This document shows, one piece after another, positions 32,200 through 43,201 of a stretch of DNA of 64,000 nucleotides (its first letter is position 1; every line of letters begins with the position of its first letter). The DNA is from Tuctoria greenei. Its lineage: Eukaryota; Streptophyta; Magnoliopsida; Poales; Poaceae. The position numbers were made by a program, and so were the translations under genes. The stretch is taken from contig JAYESD010000005.1 of NCBI GenBank assembly GCA_036927565.1, positions 94,900,301 to 94,964,300 of the forward strand, in the 5' to 3' direction. Under the pieces are notes generated by a model that made no database searches, was not told where the DNA came from, and worked only from the letters and a program-made list of their open reading frames with translations.

Positions 32200-33497
32200 A
32201 AGTTACCTATGCCATATACAAATACTGCATCTGCTGCTGCATCTACTACATCTGCTGCTGCATCTACTGCATCCGCTGCTACTGCATCTGTATTTATTGT
32301 ATTTGCTGTTGTTGCTGTTCCACTTTCTCCTCGTACCGTCTTAATTTTTCTTGCAATTCCTCATCTGCAACACGGGATCGACTCGAACTGGAAGTAGAAG
32401 ACCATCGTCCCACATAAGTGTCATGCTCCACATAACCGTCGCCTAATCTAAGTCAACAAAAAACACAAATGTGATGAATCGACATTAATTAACCTTTAAA
32501 CAATCATTATCTTCACACGTACCTCCCATGTGGTACGCCTCCGCCGCCTTCGTACGCTGCACCCACATCCAACGACGCTCTTAGATAATATACATCATCT
32601 CCATGCTTTTTCTTGAGACACTCAACATATTTTGTCTGCAAAAATAAATTAAGTTCACGAGTAGATGTCATAAAAGATAGATTCATTTAATAGATAGAGA
32701 GCAGTCAACACACTTACCACTTTTTTGTGTTGCCACCTCGTCACACAACTGCTCCGGGCGTGCCGGATCTGTGCCTCTGTGCCCCCCTGAGGTAAACCTC
32801 GATAAAAGAAGGAGCGAGACCGATTTCAGCTTCCTGCAACATCAGAATACATTAGATCAATCAATGCAATTTTTTGAAGTAATTTACAAGTGATTGTGAT
32901 AGTTCATACCATCCGTTGTGCTATCCGCACATGTCCATCTGCCCCATAACATTGTAGTCCAGGCTTGTTTTTTCGGTTGCTTCAGTTTCTCTTTGAAATA
33001 TTTTTGAACTCCTTCGACGCCCAGTATTCGCATAGCTATTCTCAAGCCGCCGGATCTACACAGATCCAATCCACACTACTCTCCATGTATTCATGCTTCT
33101 GCAGATAAATTGTAGCTGCTCGCTTGTTTGTCATGGGCTGACGCAATCTAGTCTTGTAATACACAGTCACAACCTTGATCCGTACATCAGAGAAGGAGTC
33201 CTTCGTGAGCTTTCTCGTTGACGTATCGAAAATAGACCTCGCATATGCTGGAACCACACCTTCCTCCGATTTAAATATACCCTACATAAAACCAACAATT
33301 AGTATCAACCAAATTAAGATGCAATATATTTTAAACAATGAAAACAAACTTATCCAAAAAATCTCCCAAACTTTGTCCTGACAAGTACCCGCAGTGCCAT
33401 ATGGTTTCAGGGCATAGTGATCCCAATTATGTGCGGCAATTAGTTGACCACCCGCAAGAACCATCCCCGAAAAGCAAAACCGGATGACATTTCCCAA
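32200..33497 (-). pseudogene. CACTA second gene, TNP1-like (Transposase_24-like), fragmentary
   Basis: Minus-strand coding pieces appear in order. 33282-33497 has AHNWDHYALKPYG. 33042-33257 has LTKDSFSDVRIKVV. About 32520-32640 encodes YVECLKKKHGDDVYYLRASL, then a GGGGVPHGR motif. About 32290-32440 encodes LGDGYVEHDTYVGRW and an Arg/Glu/Gln-rich coil. The order and the GGG-x-HGR motif resemble the second protein of plant CACTA elements. AG/GT-like boundaries between pieces suggest several exons, but stops interrupt the pieces. The end of the coil is encoded by the CTG/ATCTGCTGC microsatellite. Confidence 0.55.
32217..32320. repeat. Imperfect trinucleotide microsatellite (CTG/CTA/CAT)
   Basis: A run of CTGCTGCATCTACTGCATC-like triplets covers about 100 bases. 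On the minus strand it encodes a Gln/Met-rich tail of the TNP1-like protein, interrupted by stops. Confidence 0.75.
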
Positions 33498-35276
33498 CTA
33501 TGTGTTAACACAGTAAGGAGCTCGTGGTTGAATTTCATTTCCACTTGCATTTGTTCTAATCTCAAACCCAGGACGATCACAAAGATCAGCTAAATCTTTT
33601 CTTGCATTCAAATTATCTTTGGTTTGACCGGTAAAATCAAAACACATGCTTATGATGCTTTCAGCGCCATTACGCTCCTGGTGCATCAAATCAATATTAT
33701 GCGGTAGAAGCAGCGCCTTTGCATATGATAGCTCCCAAAGAAAAGAAATATGAGTCCAGTTGTGTTCTGTACCATACCCTTCAAAACCATCTTCTTCGGA
33801 CTGTTTTAACTTTACATGCCATGCCATTTTTTGCTCGCTTGTCAATTGACGAGGTGCTCCTTTTGTAACTCTTATGCCTTTCCGAAATGATTGTGTATCT
33901 TTCCTGAAAGGATGATTTGAAGGAAGGAATCATCAATGACAATCAAAAAAGCTGACTTTTTTCCCATACTTCATCCTTATGGCATCAGTGTCACTCATAC
34001 CTATGGGACAACACAATTATTCGTGGACACACCAACCAGGCCAAATTCCATATGCCAACAAATCATGAATTGACCATAGATACGCGACACGTAAGTCAAA
34101 TTCACATTTTATATGACTGTCATATGCTTTTACACCTTGCCACAACTCTTCAATCAACGGTTGCATAAACACATTGATTTTCTTACCTGGATGTTTAGGA
34201 CCAGGAATGTTTGTAGCAAGGAATATGTATCCTTATTCCATGCACATGTTGGAAGGAGGATTGTAGGGCATGATAAAAATATGCCAACAAGAGTATGGAC
34301 TGTTACTAGTACTGAATGGAGTGAAACCATCTGTTGATAATCCAGGACGAACATTTCTCAGATCTCTTGCAAACTCCGGATCAAAACAGTCTAAAGCTTG
34401 CCAAGCCGCGGCATCCGAAGGATGCGCCATAACGTCTTTGTCATCGTTCTCACGTATCCCTTCAGAATGCCATCTCATGTGCTTCCCTGTTTCTTAAGAC
34501 AGAAACCATCGTTTAAGCCTTGGCGTGATTGGCATGTACCAAAGTTGTTTGATCGGTTTTTTTGTAGTTATTCACTCTCCATCATCATTCATGACATCCA
34601 CATATCTAGATTTCTTACAATGCATACAATGAGTATCGTCTATGTGTTCCTTCCAAAACAGCATGCAATTATTCTCGCACGCATCAATCTTCTCATAATT
34701 CATGACCAGACCAGCCAAAATTTTCTTGGATTGATATAGATCCGGCGGCATCTGATGACCTGACGAAAGGAGATCAGTGATCAGCTTAATGATACCACTG
34801 TAGCAATTGTTCGCGAAATTGAATTTTGACTTCATCGCCATAAGTCGTGTGACCGCCTGCAAAACGGTCATATTGGCGCCCTCATACACTTTTCGATCTG
34901 CGGTGGCAAGACGCTTGTAAAACTCCTTCACCTCCTTCGATTGTGACCGATCTTCATACTCTTTACCAATGTCTGCTATCATCTCATCCATCCGATCTTC
35001 ATCCTCATTACCGTCTGACTCATCATCATGCTCTATCTCCCCATGCCCGCGCCACACCAGATAGTCTGGCATAAATCCATGCTTGCAAAGATGCAACTCC
35101 ACTTCAGACTTATCCAGACATCGACGATTTCCACACTTGATACACGTACACTTCGCAACACGAGCATCACTAGCAAATTCATGGCTCAGAAAAGCATTTG
35201 CGATATGACCCCATTCATTAGTGTGCGCACCAGTTGAACTCCATCCATCATACATCGCCTTACGAACGTCACCCAT
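33498..35276 (-). pseudogene. CACTA transposase TNP2-like, broken
   Basis: The N-terminal 234 codons (34572-35276) form the transposase-associated domain, with CTCIKCGNRRC (CxxC zinc-type spacing) and HLCKHGFMPDYLVW, an acidic linker, then the beginning of the catalytic region. The Transposase_21 core follows in 34233-34478 (RNVRPGLSTDGFTPFS, YSCWHIFIMPYN), continues to about 34016 (PGPKHPGKKINVFMQPLIEE), and resumes in 33498-33845 (LPHNIDLMHQERN). At least two stops and frame changes separate the pieces. TNP2 binds element ends and catalyses cut-and-paste transposition. Confidence 0.82.
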
Positions 35277-35319
35277 TTTAAAACTGCATCAAATAAATAT
35301 ATGTTAATGAACATATATG

Positions 35320-36060
35320 GTTACTTCATAGTTTGTTTAGTGTCACGATCCTACATCTATTGTCCAGGATAGGTCCTAAAATTTTGACAGCATAACGCCG
35401 CCTATTTAACACTACACCCTCCTATCTGGTGCAGTTCTTAAAGTAAAAAGGGACAGACAGCGCTGACGGCCTAAACAACGGGGGCCACGCGACTGCACAT
35501 GACGCAGAGCCAGAGCCCCTGAACGCTTGCTTTAACTTCATACTAAATGGGTCTTGTTGTTACTTCATAGTTTGTTTAATGTCTCGATCCTACATCTATT
35601 GTCCAGGATAGGTTCTAAAATTTCGACACCATAACGCCACCTATTTGACACTACACCTCCCTATATGGTGCAATTCTTAAAGTAAAAAGGGGCAGGCAGC
35701 GTTGGTGGCCTAAACAACGATGGCCACGCGACTGCACATGACGCAGGGACGGGGCCCCTGAACGCCTGCTTTAACTTCGTACTAAATGGATCTTGTCATT
35801 ACTTCACATTTTGTTTAATATCACGATCCTACATCTATTGTCCAGGATAGATTCTAAAATTTCGACAGCATAACGCCGCCTATTTAACACTACACTCCCC
35901 CTATCCGGTGCAGTTCTTAAAGTAAAAAGGGGCAGACAGCACCGGCGTCCTAAACAATGGTGGCCACACGACTGCACATGACGTCAGGGCCGGAGCGCCT
36001 GGACACCTAGGCGGCGACTAGGCATCGCCTAGACGACGCGTTATGAAGCCTGCTTTAACT
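35320..36060. repeat. Three tandem copies of a 238-bp repeat inside the CACTA element
   Basis: Units begin near 35320, 35557 and 35796, each with ACTTCA(TAG)TTTGTTTA, CACGATCCTACATC, GGTGCAGTTCTTAAAG and GCGACTGCACATGACG-like landmarks. They are nearly collinear. The third carries an extra stretch at about 35998-36050 with a GGCGACTAGGCATCGCCTAG inverted motif. The array lies upstream of the TNP2 gene in element orientation, so it could be promoter-proximal. Confidence 0.88.
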
Positions 36061-36890
36061 TCCTACTAAATGGGTTTTGCCATGCCGCCCGTTGTGCCGC
36101 CCACTGCCGCCTGGCGCCATGGCATTCATTTCCAGGTGTGGCATTGCCATCCTCCACTGTGCACCGTCGTCCTTCTCATGTCCGCCTCCCTGCGCCATTC
36201 TCTCCTATACCCTCCGCCTCCTCCTTCCTCAACGCTAGGATTGTACAGTTCTTCCCTGTCCCGTCCACCTTCTCCTTCGTCAACATCAGGATGATGGTAC
36301 TTCCGGCTTTGTTTCCTTAGTGTCGACTAAAACTTCTCTCTAAAATATGTTGGACGACAACGAGGTCGACTAGGGGTCGACTACGGTCAACTAATCACCC
36401 TAGTCGACAACTAATCGCCTAGTCGATCCTAATCGCATAAATTTGATAACATTGTATATACATATAGTACATTAACAATAAAAAAATTCAAATAAACATA
36501 ATTGAACTCTAATAACTAACATCTATGATAATCAAGTTAACATACAAATATATGAATAAAATACAATATAAAATTGAATAAGTAATGATATAGCAATGCG
36601 TATAGACGAATCAATTTTACAATTTAAAACACAATACATTGCAATTTACAAGTTTAGATTTAAACCTTGTTGTGAAGGAACGAGGGGGCATGGAGGATCG
36701 TCGGCGGTGCAGGGGCATGGCGAGGAGGAGCTTGGGGGAGCATCGCCGGCGTGGGGGAGCGACAGCAAAGCGGCGCGGCAGCGCACGGGGCGCGGCGGCG
36801 CGGGGGGCTGCGGCGAGGGGTGAGCGAGCAGCGGCGCGCGGTGCGGGTGCGGTATAGGATAGGGTTTACACGGGGAGGAGTTAAGCTGAT
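36061..36890. other. Non-coding 5' region of the CACTA element
   Basis: The words GTCGACTA, TAGTCGAC and CCTAGTCGA recur at 36320-36430 and may be a remnant of another small repeat. AT-rich sequence follows (36440-36650), then a GC-rich block (36680-36850). Small frames in the GC-rich block on both strands are not credible. Confidence 0.45.
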
Positions 36891-36899
36891 GTGGCAAAT

Positions 36900-37280
36900 G
36901 AACTATGGACGTCGGCCTCATCGCAGACCGACGAATTACTCCATCAGGGTGGGTCCCACCGTAAGGCCGTCGGCCTGGCTGACACCTTTAAGTTAAGACC
37001 GTCGGTCCACTGATGTGGCCGACGTCTTTATGGTTTGTGCGGTGGATTCGAATTTGGAGCCAGCCGGGCCCACTTTATGGTCGTCAGCCTCGTGGCCGAA
37101 CCCGACGACCATAGTTATAAACGTCGACCTAACACGAGGAACCGACAGCCATAATTAAGGTCGTCGACTGGCCGATAATTTTAAGGTTATGGTCGTCGGT
37201 TCCTGAAGACCTACGATTTTAGTCCATTTAAAGTCGACAACCCCGACGATTTTACTTTAGCCGACACTTGTTTGCCTGAT
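36900..37280. repeat. CACTA subterminal repeats, right end
   Basis: The same CCGTCGG/CGACGG core as at the left end recurs here, for example GGCCGTCGGCC, GACCGTCGGT and GGTCGTCGACTGGCC. This matches 31410-31830 in inverted sense. Confidence 0.75.
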
Positions 37281-37429
37281 TCTTGTAGTGCCTCCTCGAT
37301 GCAGGGCTTCACCATGTTAACCTATCTTGGGACTAAATGTCTGGCCCCAGTGCTTGAGCATGTCACCGCTTTCCTCACGAGTGGATCAGCGACTCAATTG
37401 TCATGACTTCGGGTGGTGGCCTGGCCGCA

Positions 37430-37597
37430 CACTACAAGAATCGGTGAATAGAGGCGTCGGGTAAATTATAAACATCAGGGTCGAAGTCCTTAATTTCTTT
37501 AACTACGTCAGTTTAGAAAACCCGTCGGTTAAAACATTATAACCGCCGGTGCCCTGGTTACGGCCGACAGCCAAAACTATACCCGTCGGTAAGCGCT
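37430..37597 (+). mobile_element. Truncated end of a second CACTA element
   Basis: It begins CACTACAAGAATCGGTG and carries CGTCGG words (GGCGTCGGG, CCCGTCGGT), only 140 bases beyond the first CACTA element. No opposite end was found. Its right limit is judged only by the loss of the CGTCGG pattern. Confidence 0.6.
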
Positions 37598-37708
37598 GCA
37601 AGTGGCACTTTCCCATCGTCTTCTGGGAGCTAGCTCACCAGTGGCTATTGAGCCTCAACCAGAGTCAATCGGCTTGTGGAAGGGGTTGCATCAGCTATTC
37701 CTGGCCCA

Positions 37709-37738
37709 TTTTTTTTTTTTGGGGGGGGGGGGGGGGGG
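37709..37738 (+). repeat. Homopolymer pair T12-G18
   Basis: Twelve T are followed directly by eighteen G. Long G runs are rare and error-prone in sequencing, so the length is doubtful. Confidence 0.85.
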
Positions 37739-37849
37739 AGCTGCGGCACTCTGGAGGTTCCAAGCGGGATCGTACAATGGAGGTACGAGATGGTTCTCTG
37801 ATTTACCGATCTCAGTATCGATTCTAGTAACAAATGAGTACAAAAAGTC

Positions 37850-38020
37850 TGGCAAGTATTAGAACCAGTTATAGTAACAAACTGGTTTTTATTGGGATTG
37901 ATATCAATGTCGGTTCCAACTACGAATAGGTCCAGAAAGTCTACCTAGTATCAGAACCAGTTGCAGTTACGGAATCGGTCCAGAAAGTCTACCTAGTATA
38001 TGTCACAAACCGAATTTTTA
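37850..38020. repeat. Repeated AACCAGTT/CAGAAAGTCTACC words, possibly CACTA subterminal sequence
   Basis: GGTCCAGAAAGTCTACCTAG occurs twice 50 bases apart (near 37930 and 37979). AGAACCAGTT occurs twice, with inverted AAACTGGTTT between. Such dispersed short motifs are like subterminal repeats of other grass CACTA families, but no terminal sequence was found. Confidence 0.4.
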
Positions 38021-38300
38021 ACTAAAAATAAAAATCACTCCGAACTAATTTTTTGAACAAATCTCGAATGAGAAGTCAGTAAAAATTGAAACGTATAAGT
38101 GTACAAATACAAATGCATAAACATTTAAATAAAAAACAAACTATAAAATATATCTACAATGAACAAAAACCAACGTAAACTTAAAAACAAAGCTAGCATA
38201 TACAAATATATATGTATATGAGAACTCCCAGCTAATTAAAAGAAATAAATAAGAATATGCAATTAGTGGAATGAATGTATAAAGCCTCACACCAGATTAT

Positions 38301-38502
38301 GGCTCTGTTTGGCACAACTTCCGCTGCAGCTTCTTCATAAAAATAAGCTGAGGGTGTGCCAAACAGGAAGTTTCTGTAACGGCTTATTAGTTCAGCTGCT
38401 TCTCATAGTGAACTAAAAGCAGGATATAAGCAGAAGCTGCTTTCCACCAGCTTTTCAAACAAGCTGCTTTTGTAACAAGTTGCAGTTGTGCCAAACAGGG
38501 CC
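38301..38502. mobile_element. 202-bp MITE with 19-bp inverted ends
   Basis: The left end GGCTCTGTTTGGCACAACT and the inverted right end GGCCCTGTTTGGCACAACT differ at one base. TAT flanks both sides. The GGNCCTGTTTGG end is common in grass Tourist-like and hAT-like MITEs. A 3-bp flank favours the PIF/Harbinger type, but TAT is not the usual TTA/TAA, so the superfamily is open. Confidence 0.82.
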
Positions 38503-38574
38503 TATGTCCAAAAGATAGCAATACATAAACAATGTATTATTCAGATCACATAACCCATTTATAATAACAAAATA

Positions 38575-38654
38575 CTCCCTCTGTTCCGGAAAGTTTGTCG
38601 CTTTGTAGTTCATTTTTGAACTACAAAGCGACAAGCTTTTCGGGACGGAGGGAG
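38575..38654. mobile_element. Stowaway MITE (80 bp)
   Basis: The ends CTCCCTCTGTTCCGG and, inverted, CTCCCTCCGTCCCG lie between TA dinucleotides. The whole element folds into one long hairpin around TAGTTCATTTTTGAACTA. This is the classic Tc1/mariner-type Stowaway of grasses. Confidence 0.92.
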
Positions 38655-38656
38655 TA

Positions 38657-39016
38657 CGAAAAAGAAATAAATGTAGCCTAAGTGTGAAAATATAAATATA
38701 AGTATATGTCACAAGATTTAATATAAACACAACAACTAAATAAGTAAATAAATAAATAAAGGAGAGCAAACATTTAATTAAATGTTATAGTATCTCAAGC
38801 TGAATAAAACACTAAAATGAAAACCAATATACAGGTACAACTCAAACCTAAAAACCTACCTACAACAATAAAGAGAAAAATAAAAATAACATACATGTGT
38901 ATAGTATACATGCATCTCAACTAAGAAATCAATTCATAATGAATAAATAAATGTGTAGAAGCAATCAACTGAGTGTTTGAAGAAAGGTTGATTCAAGCTA
39001 TTTCTAAGATTAACAT
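38657..39016. other. AT-rich spacer
   Basis: No gene or clear repeat was found beyond short ATAAATAA runs. It is the flank of the Tat element, whose LTR starts at 39017. Confidence 0.5.
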
Positions 39017-39845
39017 TGTCGAAGTGTTTGATACAACACTTCCCCCGGACCTGATAAGAAGCAGCCCGCGGAGGTTCTTTTGTGGTTGGGGCACGCAGAG
39101 ATCAAGATCAAGATGATGACACTAGATATTTATGTCGTTCGGGCCGCCTGAGTGTAACACCCTACTCCACGGGGTTTGTGTTGCTGTATTGCGAGCTGGT
39201 TCGCCGAGATCAGATCGAATGTCCTGAGTTCATGCGGTACAACCCTTTTATAGTTCTAAGGATTGACCGTTACAATGCTTGCCTGGCCCGACATGTGGTC
39301 CTGGCGTATTTAATGGATACACTGTCTAAAGAGTATTAAGCATGATTAATAGTATGATAACGTGCCTTAATGGCTGCGTTACCCTATTAATAGTGCTCTT
39401 GATCGCGTGTCGTTAATACAACATTAATGACATGTAATTACATCTTGTAACTGCTGCTTTAATTACGCTTGATGGCTAATTCTTAAGGAGATCTGCCAGT
39501 ATACACGTCAATGAAGGTCCGAAGGCTCCACACGTGGAAGCTCCGGAGCTTTCCCTTACGGGGGGTTAGGCCCAGGGCTACTGTACACGTGTCGGCACCG
39601 GAGCTCCTCTCTGATGAGGGTTAGGTCCGGAGCTGTTGTACACGTGTTGATGCCGGAGCTTCCCTTTTTTGGGAGTTTAGCTCTGGCTTTCCTTGAACCA
39701 TGTTGACCCAGGAGCTACCTATACAAGAGGAGCGGTCCCAACGCAATATGACATGTGGGGCCTAAGAAGACCTTCAACTCTGTCAGGTATAATTCTCTTG
39801 TACTCTTTGCGGTACTAAAGAGTACCCGGTACGAGGGTACCGACA
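39017..39845 (-). repeat. 3' LTR of the Tat element (829 bp)
   Basis: On the plus strand it begins TGTCGAAG and ends CCGACA, so TGTCG and CGACA form the inverted ends. On the minus strand TATAAAAGG (39244-39252 on the plus strand) is a TATA box. It is followed at the usual distance by GTAGGGTGTTACACTCAGG, a block I recognise from grass Tat LTRs. Confidence 0.82.
39542..39720 (-). repeat. Tandem 55-bp repeats in the LTR U3 region
   Basis: Units begin CCGGAGCT at 39543, 39598 and 39652, with a partial unit at 39708. They share GGGTTAGG and TACACGTGT words. They lie upstream of the TATA box, where tandem repeats often act as enhancers. That role is inference. Confidence 0.75.
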
Positions 39846-39862
39846 GTGGCCCCCGGGCCCAC
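39846..39862 (-). promoter_or_regulatory. Polypurine-like tract of the Tat element
   Basis: On the minus strand GGTGGGCCCGGGGGCCAC abuts the LTR start TGTCGGTACC. The GGCCCGGGGGCCAC form is usual at this place in Tat elements. Confidence 0.7.
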
Positions 39863-42104
39863 CTCTGGGAGAAATCCTTTGGGTTAAGTTATTCTACCGG
39901 AGGTGGGTCCATTCTCAATTCTCGCGCTTCGATTTCAAGAGCCTTCTGATGTACTGTTGGAATGATGATCCAGGAGTGAACCATCGACGCGTGGCTTGTT
40001 ATGAATGCGATATATGAGATCTTTGTGTGAGGATCTCACACAATTGAAGGTCGTCGGTTCCCAATACAAAAACTGTATCAGTTTCGCGCGCCCTGTCAGG
40101 GTGCCGCCATCGGGTTTCCCGCCGCTCATCATGACAATGGTTCGCCTTGGGTAAGAACCTCAATCTCTTCGTCGGGGTGGCCCTAAGCTCACTCGTCATT
40201 GACGGGGTAGATTTTTGAAAAGTGCCTTCGATCTCACTGCGGTTTCTATCCAAGCGTCGTGGAGGCTTACTTAAGAAGGAAAGTGTGCACGGTTTGAGGA
40301 CTCCTTACGCCTTCGATTATATTTGCGCTCAGAGCCTCCCAAAGTCCGCTTAACTTCCCTTCCTTTGCTCCACTTTGCTGCGATGGAGTTGGGTCTCCCC
40401 AAGTGCCGCCTCAAGAGCGATGATGATCTAAAGAAGGTCCGAACTTACATGGTGTGGTGCAGCGACTCTTTCAACCATTTAGTCTGCATCGGCAAGCTCC
40501 CGTTGAAGAAGGAGCGCAATGGCGATATGGTGTACTTCACAGCGTACGCCATGGTGGGATTCATTCCACCTTTCTCTTCCTTCCTTTTGATGCTGCTAGA
40601 CTTTTATGGTCTAGAACTGTATCACCTTGGCCCCCATTCCCTTCTCCTCATGGCGACATTCGTCCACTTTTGCGAGATGTGGGTGGGTATTCCCCCCTGC
40701 GTCGAGCTATTCTGCACCTTCTTCACCATCCACACCGTCGACAAGGGGAGTGAGCTTCTTGGCTTCTACTATTTTGTGAAGCGCAAGAACTGCCCCTACA
40801 AATACTTGAAGTCGTTTCCTTCTAGCAAGTGGGACGATTGGAAGAAAGATTGATCATCATTGCGGCGGAGGAGCATGAGAAGTTGGAGCTGCCCGAAGGT
40901 CTCCCCAATGTTGACATCGACGTCTGGAGTGTAGTTCCGGTGTTGTCAAACGCCTTCAGCCCTGTCTTGACCAGGATCCGCGAGTGCGTGGAAGGTGGAT
41001 TGACCCCCCATACGGCCTTCTGCAACTTCCTGGTCAACAGGTGGGCTCCACTGAAGAAGAGAGAGAAGCTCGCATGGGCCCTCAACAGTGTGATGGATGA
41101 CGACCGGATTGAAACCGGTTTGAAATCCAACTTGGATGATGAATCCTTGGAGTTTCATTTGAAGAAATTCCAGCATGGGATTAACGTCAACGGCGACGAC
41201 TCGGTTCCGCCAGTAGCTTTTCTCCCTTTGAACATGGAGGCACAGTTCATTAGGGAGCTCCGGAGGAGTATGCCGGTGCTTGACGACCTAGGCGAGGTAG
41301 AGAGGCGTCCGACCACCATATTGGTGATCCCCGGAGCTTCCGAGGGTGGTCCTGCTCCGCCCCGAGCCAGAAGACTGAAGACACCGACAAGGGCAAGGGC
41401 AAAGAGCCAGTTGAGCCCTCCAACCGAAAGAGGAAGTTGAAGTACGCTGACGGGAGGTCCGTCAGACCCGCTCCTTCTACGACGGCTCCTTCTCCCTGGC
41501 GGGGGAGGTCTTCTGCAACTACTCCTGCTCCAGTACAAGCGTCTTAAAGAGGCGTCAGCTCTGGGCAGTCGACCTCAGCCTCAATGCCGGCTAAAAGCTC
41601 TAAGCTCGGGAGTTCTTCCCAGCCAAGAGAAGCTCCGGCTTCCGCAAGCGGCCCCCAACTGAGGTCTGAATCTGTAGTCTCACTAGACATGGTGGGCTCT
41701 AGCTTCGGGCCTCAGAAGAAAAGGTTCTGAGGCGACTGGGGAGGCAACATCCCTAGGTAAGCATTGATTGCTCATCCTGACATGCCAGTCTTGTTTTTAA
41801 CGTGTTTTTAATCTTCTCTTCCCTGCATTTCTAGGGTGTTGAAGAAGAGGCCGGGAGCTTCAGCGCCTGTTGCTGCGGCCAGGCTGCGCCTGCCGAAGCT
41901 CTAGCTTCAAGCGCCGAGTCTCCTCGTCAGGCGGAAGCAGAAGTTGCGACAGCTCCGGCGCCAGCTGCCGTGAACTTGGACTTGGAGTCCTCACCCGAAG
42001 CTCATGCGGTAGCGCCGGACCACAGGAAAGAAGTTCAAGATGTACCCCTGGCGACGGTGGCGGAGGCTGATGCTCCAGCACTAGCGATGCTAGAAGTTTC
42101 GGCT

Positions 42105-42270
42105 TTCGAGCCAGAAGTTGTTGAAGCCCTGGCTGTTGAGCCAGAAGTGGTTGAAGCCCCAGCCATTGAGCCGAAAATCACCCAAGCTCCAGCCCTTGTT
42201 CCAGAAGCGGTTGAAAGTCTGGCGATTTAGCCGGAGGCGCCTGAAGCTCCGGTCGTTGAACCGGAAGTAG
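42105..42270 (+). repeat. 30-bp minisatellite encoding EPEVVEALAV-type repeats
   Basis: Five to six diverged 30-base units (GAGCCAGAAGTTGTTGAAGC start) encode ten-residue Glu/Pro/Val/Ala repeats in the antisense ORF. One unit carries a TAG at about 42228. Confidence 0.75.
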
Positions 42271-42500
42271 CTGCCATGCTGGAGCGTGAGCCAGCAGCGG
42301 TTGAGGCCCTAGTTGAAGCCCCGACTGCCACTCCAGAAGTAGAGGTCCCGGAGGTACCTAGGCTAGAGTCGGAGCAGCCTGAAGAAGTGGCGGCAGGTCC
42401 CCCATCCTCGGAGCCTATGACTGGAGACCCTGAAGCGACGCCTTCAACTGCTCCAGAGGTGGAAGTTCCCCCAGTGGGTTCTTCTGCTGCCTCTAAAGGG

Positions 42501-43201
42501 TAGGTATGGCAATTGTACCCACGGGTTCGGGTACCCAGCGGGTATTACACTCGACGGGTACGGGTACATATTTTTACCCGCGGGTACGACCCGTACCCGA
42601 CCCGCCATTTTTTGGGTACGGGTACAAGTTTTGTTCTTTACCCGCGGGTACCCGCCGGGTTACCTGAATTATTAAATTTGGCCCAGCAGAAGGAGTCCAG
42701 CCCAAGAAACTTAAGTGAATGTTGTATTGTATGAAAATCTAATTCTGTAACTTGTGTTATGGTCCCTCGAGGCCTTGAGTTTTTCTCAATTTTTCATGTA
42801 CTGTCCTATTGAACCTGTAACATGTGACCTGTTCTATTATTCTTTCTTTCTGAAACCTGTTCAGCTGCTATATAATATGTATTGACTATTGAACTTGTTC
42901 AACTGTTTTATATTTTGTTCTGTAATTTTATTACCTGTTTAGCTGTTGAAATTTCATCTATTAATGAACCTGTTATCTGGTACCTGTTCAACATTTCAAA
43001 TATGACTTATTGAATTTTTTGTTATGTTTGGTCATACTCGACGAGTACCTAAAACCCGCCCGAAGCCCGTCGGGTACAGGTTCGGGTATGAAATTTTACC
43101 CGATGGTACGGGTTCGGGTACAAAATTTTACCCACGAGCAGTTTTAGTTCGGGTCGGGTTTTTGCTCTACCCGATCCGAATCTGACCCGTTGCCATCCCT
43201 A
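42501..43201. mobile_element. hAT-like element (701 bp) inserted in the antisense ORF
   Basis: The left end TAGGTATGGCAA and the inverted right end TAGGGATGGCAA match the common TAGGGATGGCAACGGG-type hAT end. Flanks CTAAAGGG (42493-42500) and CTTAAGGG (43202-43209) agree at 7 of 8 bases. GGGTACGGGTAC-like subterminal repeats lie at both ends around an AT-rich centre. There is no transposase. Confidence 0.85.

Larger units (their letters stand above)
31389..37290 (-). mobile_element. CACTA (En/Spm-type) DNA transposon, decayed
   Basis: The ends are CACTACAGGAAAC on the left and, inverted, CACTACAAGAATC on the right. Both run on into GTGTCGGC. A 3-bp duplication CCT flanks it (31386-31388, 37291-37293). 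Subterminal regions (31410-31830 and 36900-37280) are packed with CCGTCGG and CGACGG words in both orientations, the usual transposase-binding layout. Two transposase genes read leftward. Both are interrupted by stops and frame changes, so the copy is inactive. At 5.9 kb it is short for an autonomous grass CACTA element, which suggests internal deletion. Confidence 0.92.

Noticed and set aside
36639..36996. Overlapping small frames in the GC-rich part of the CACTA 5' region
   Set aside because: Low-complexity Gly/Arg/Pro composition on both strands without conserved motifs.
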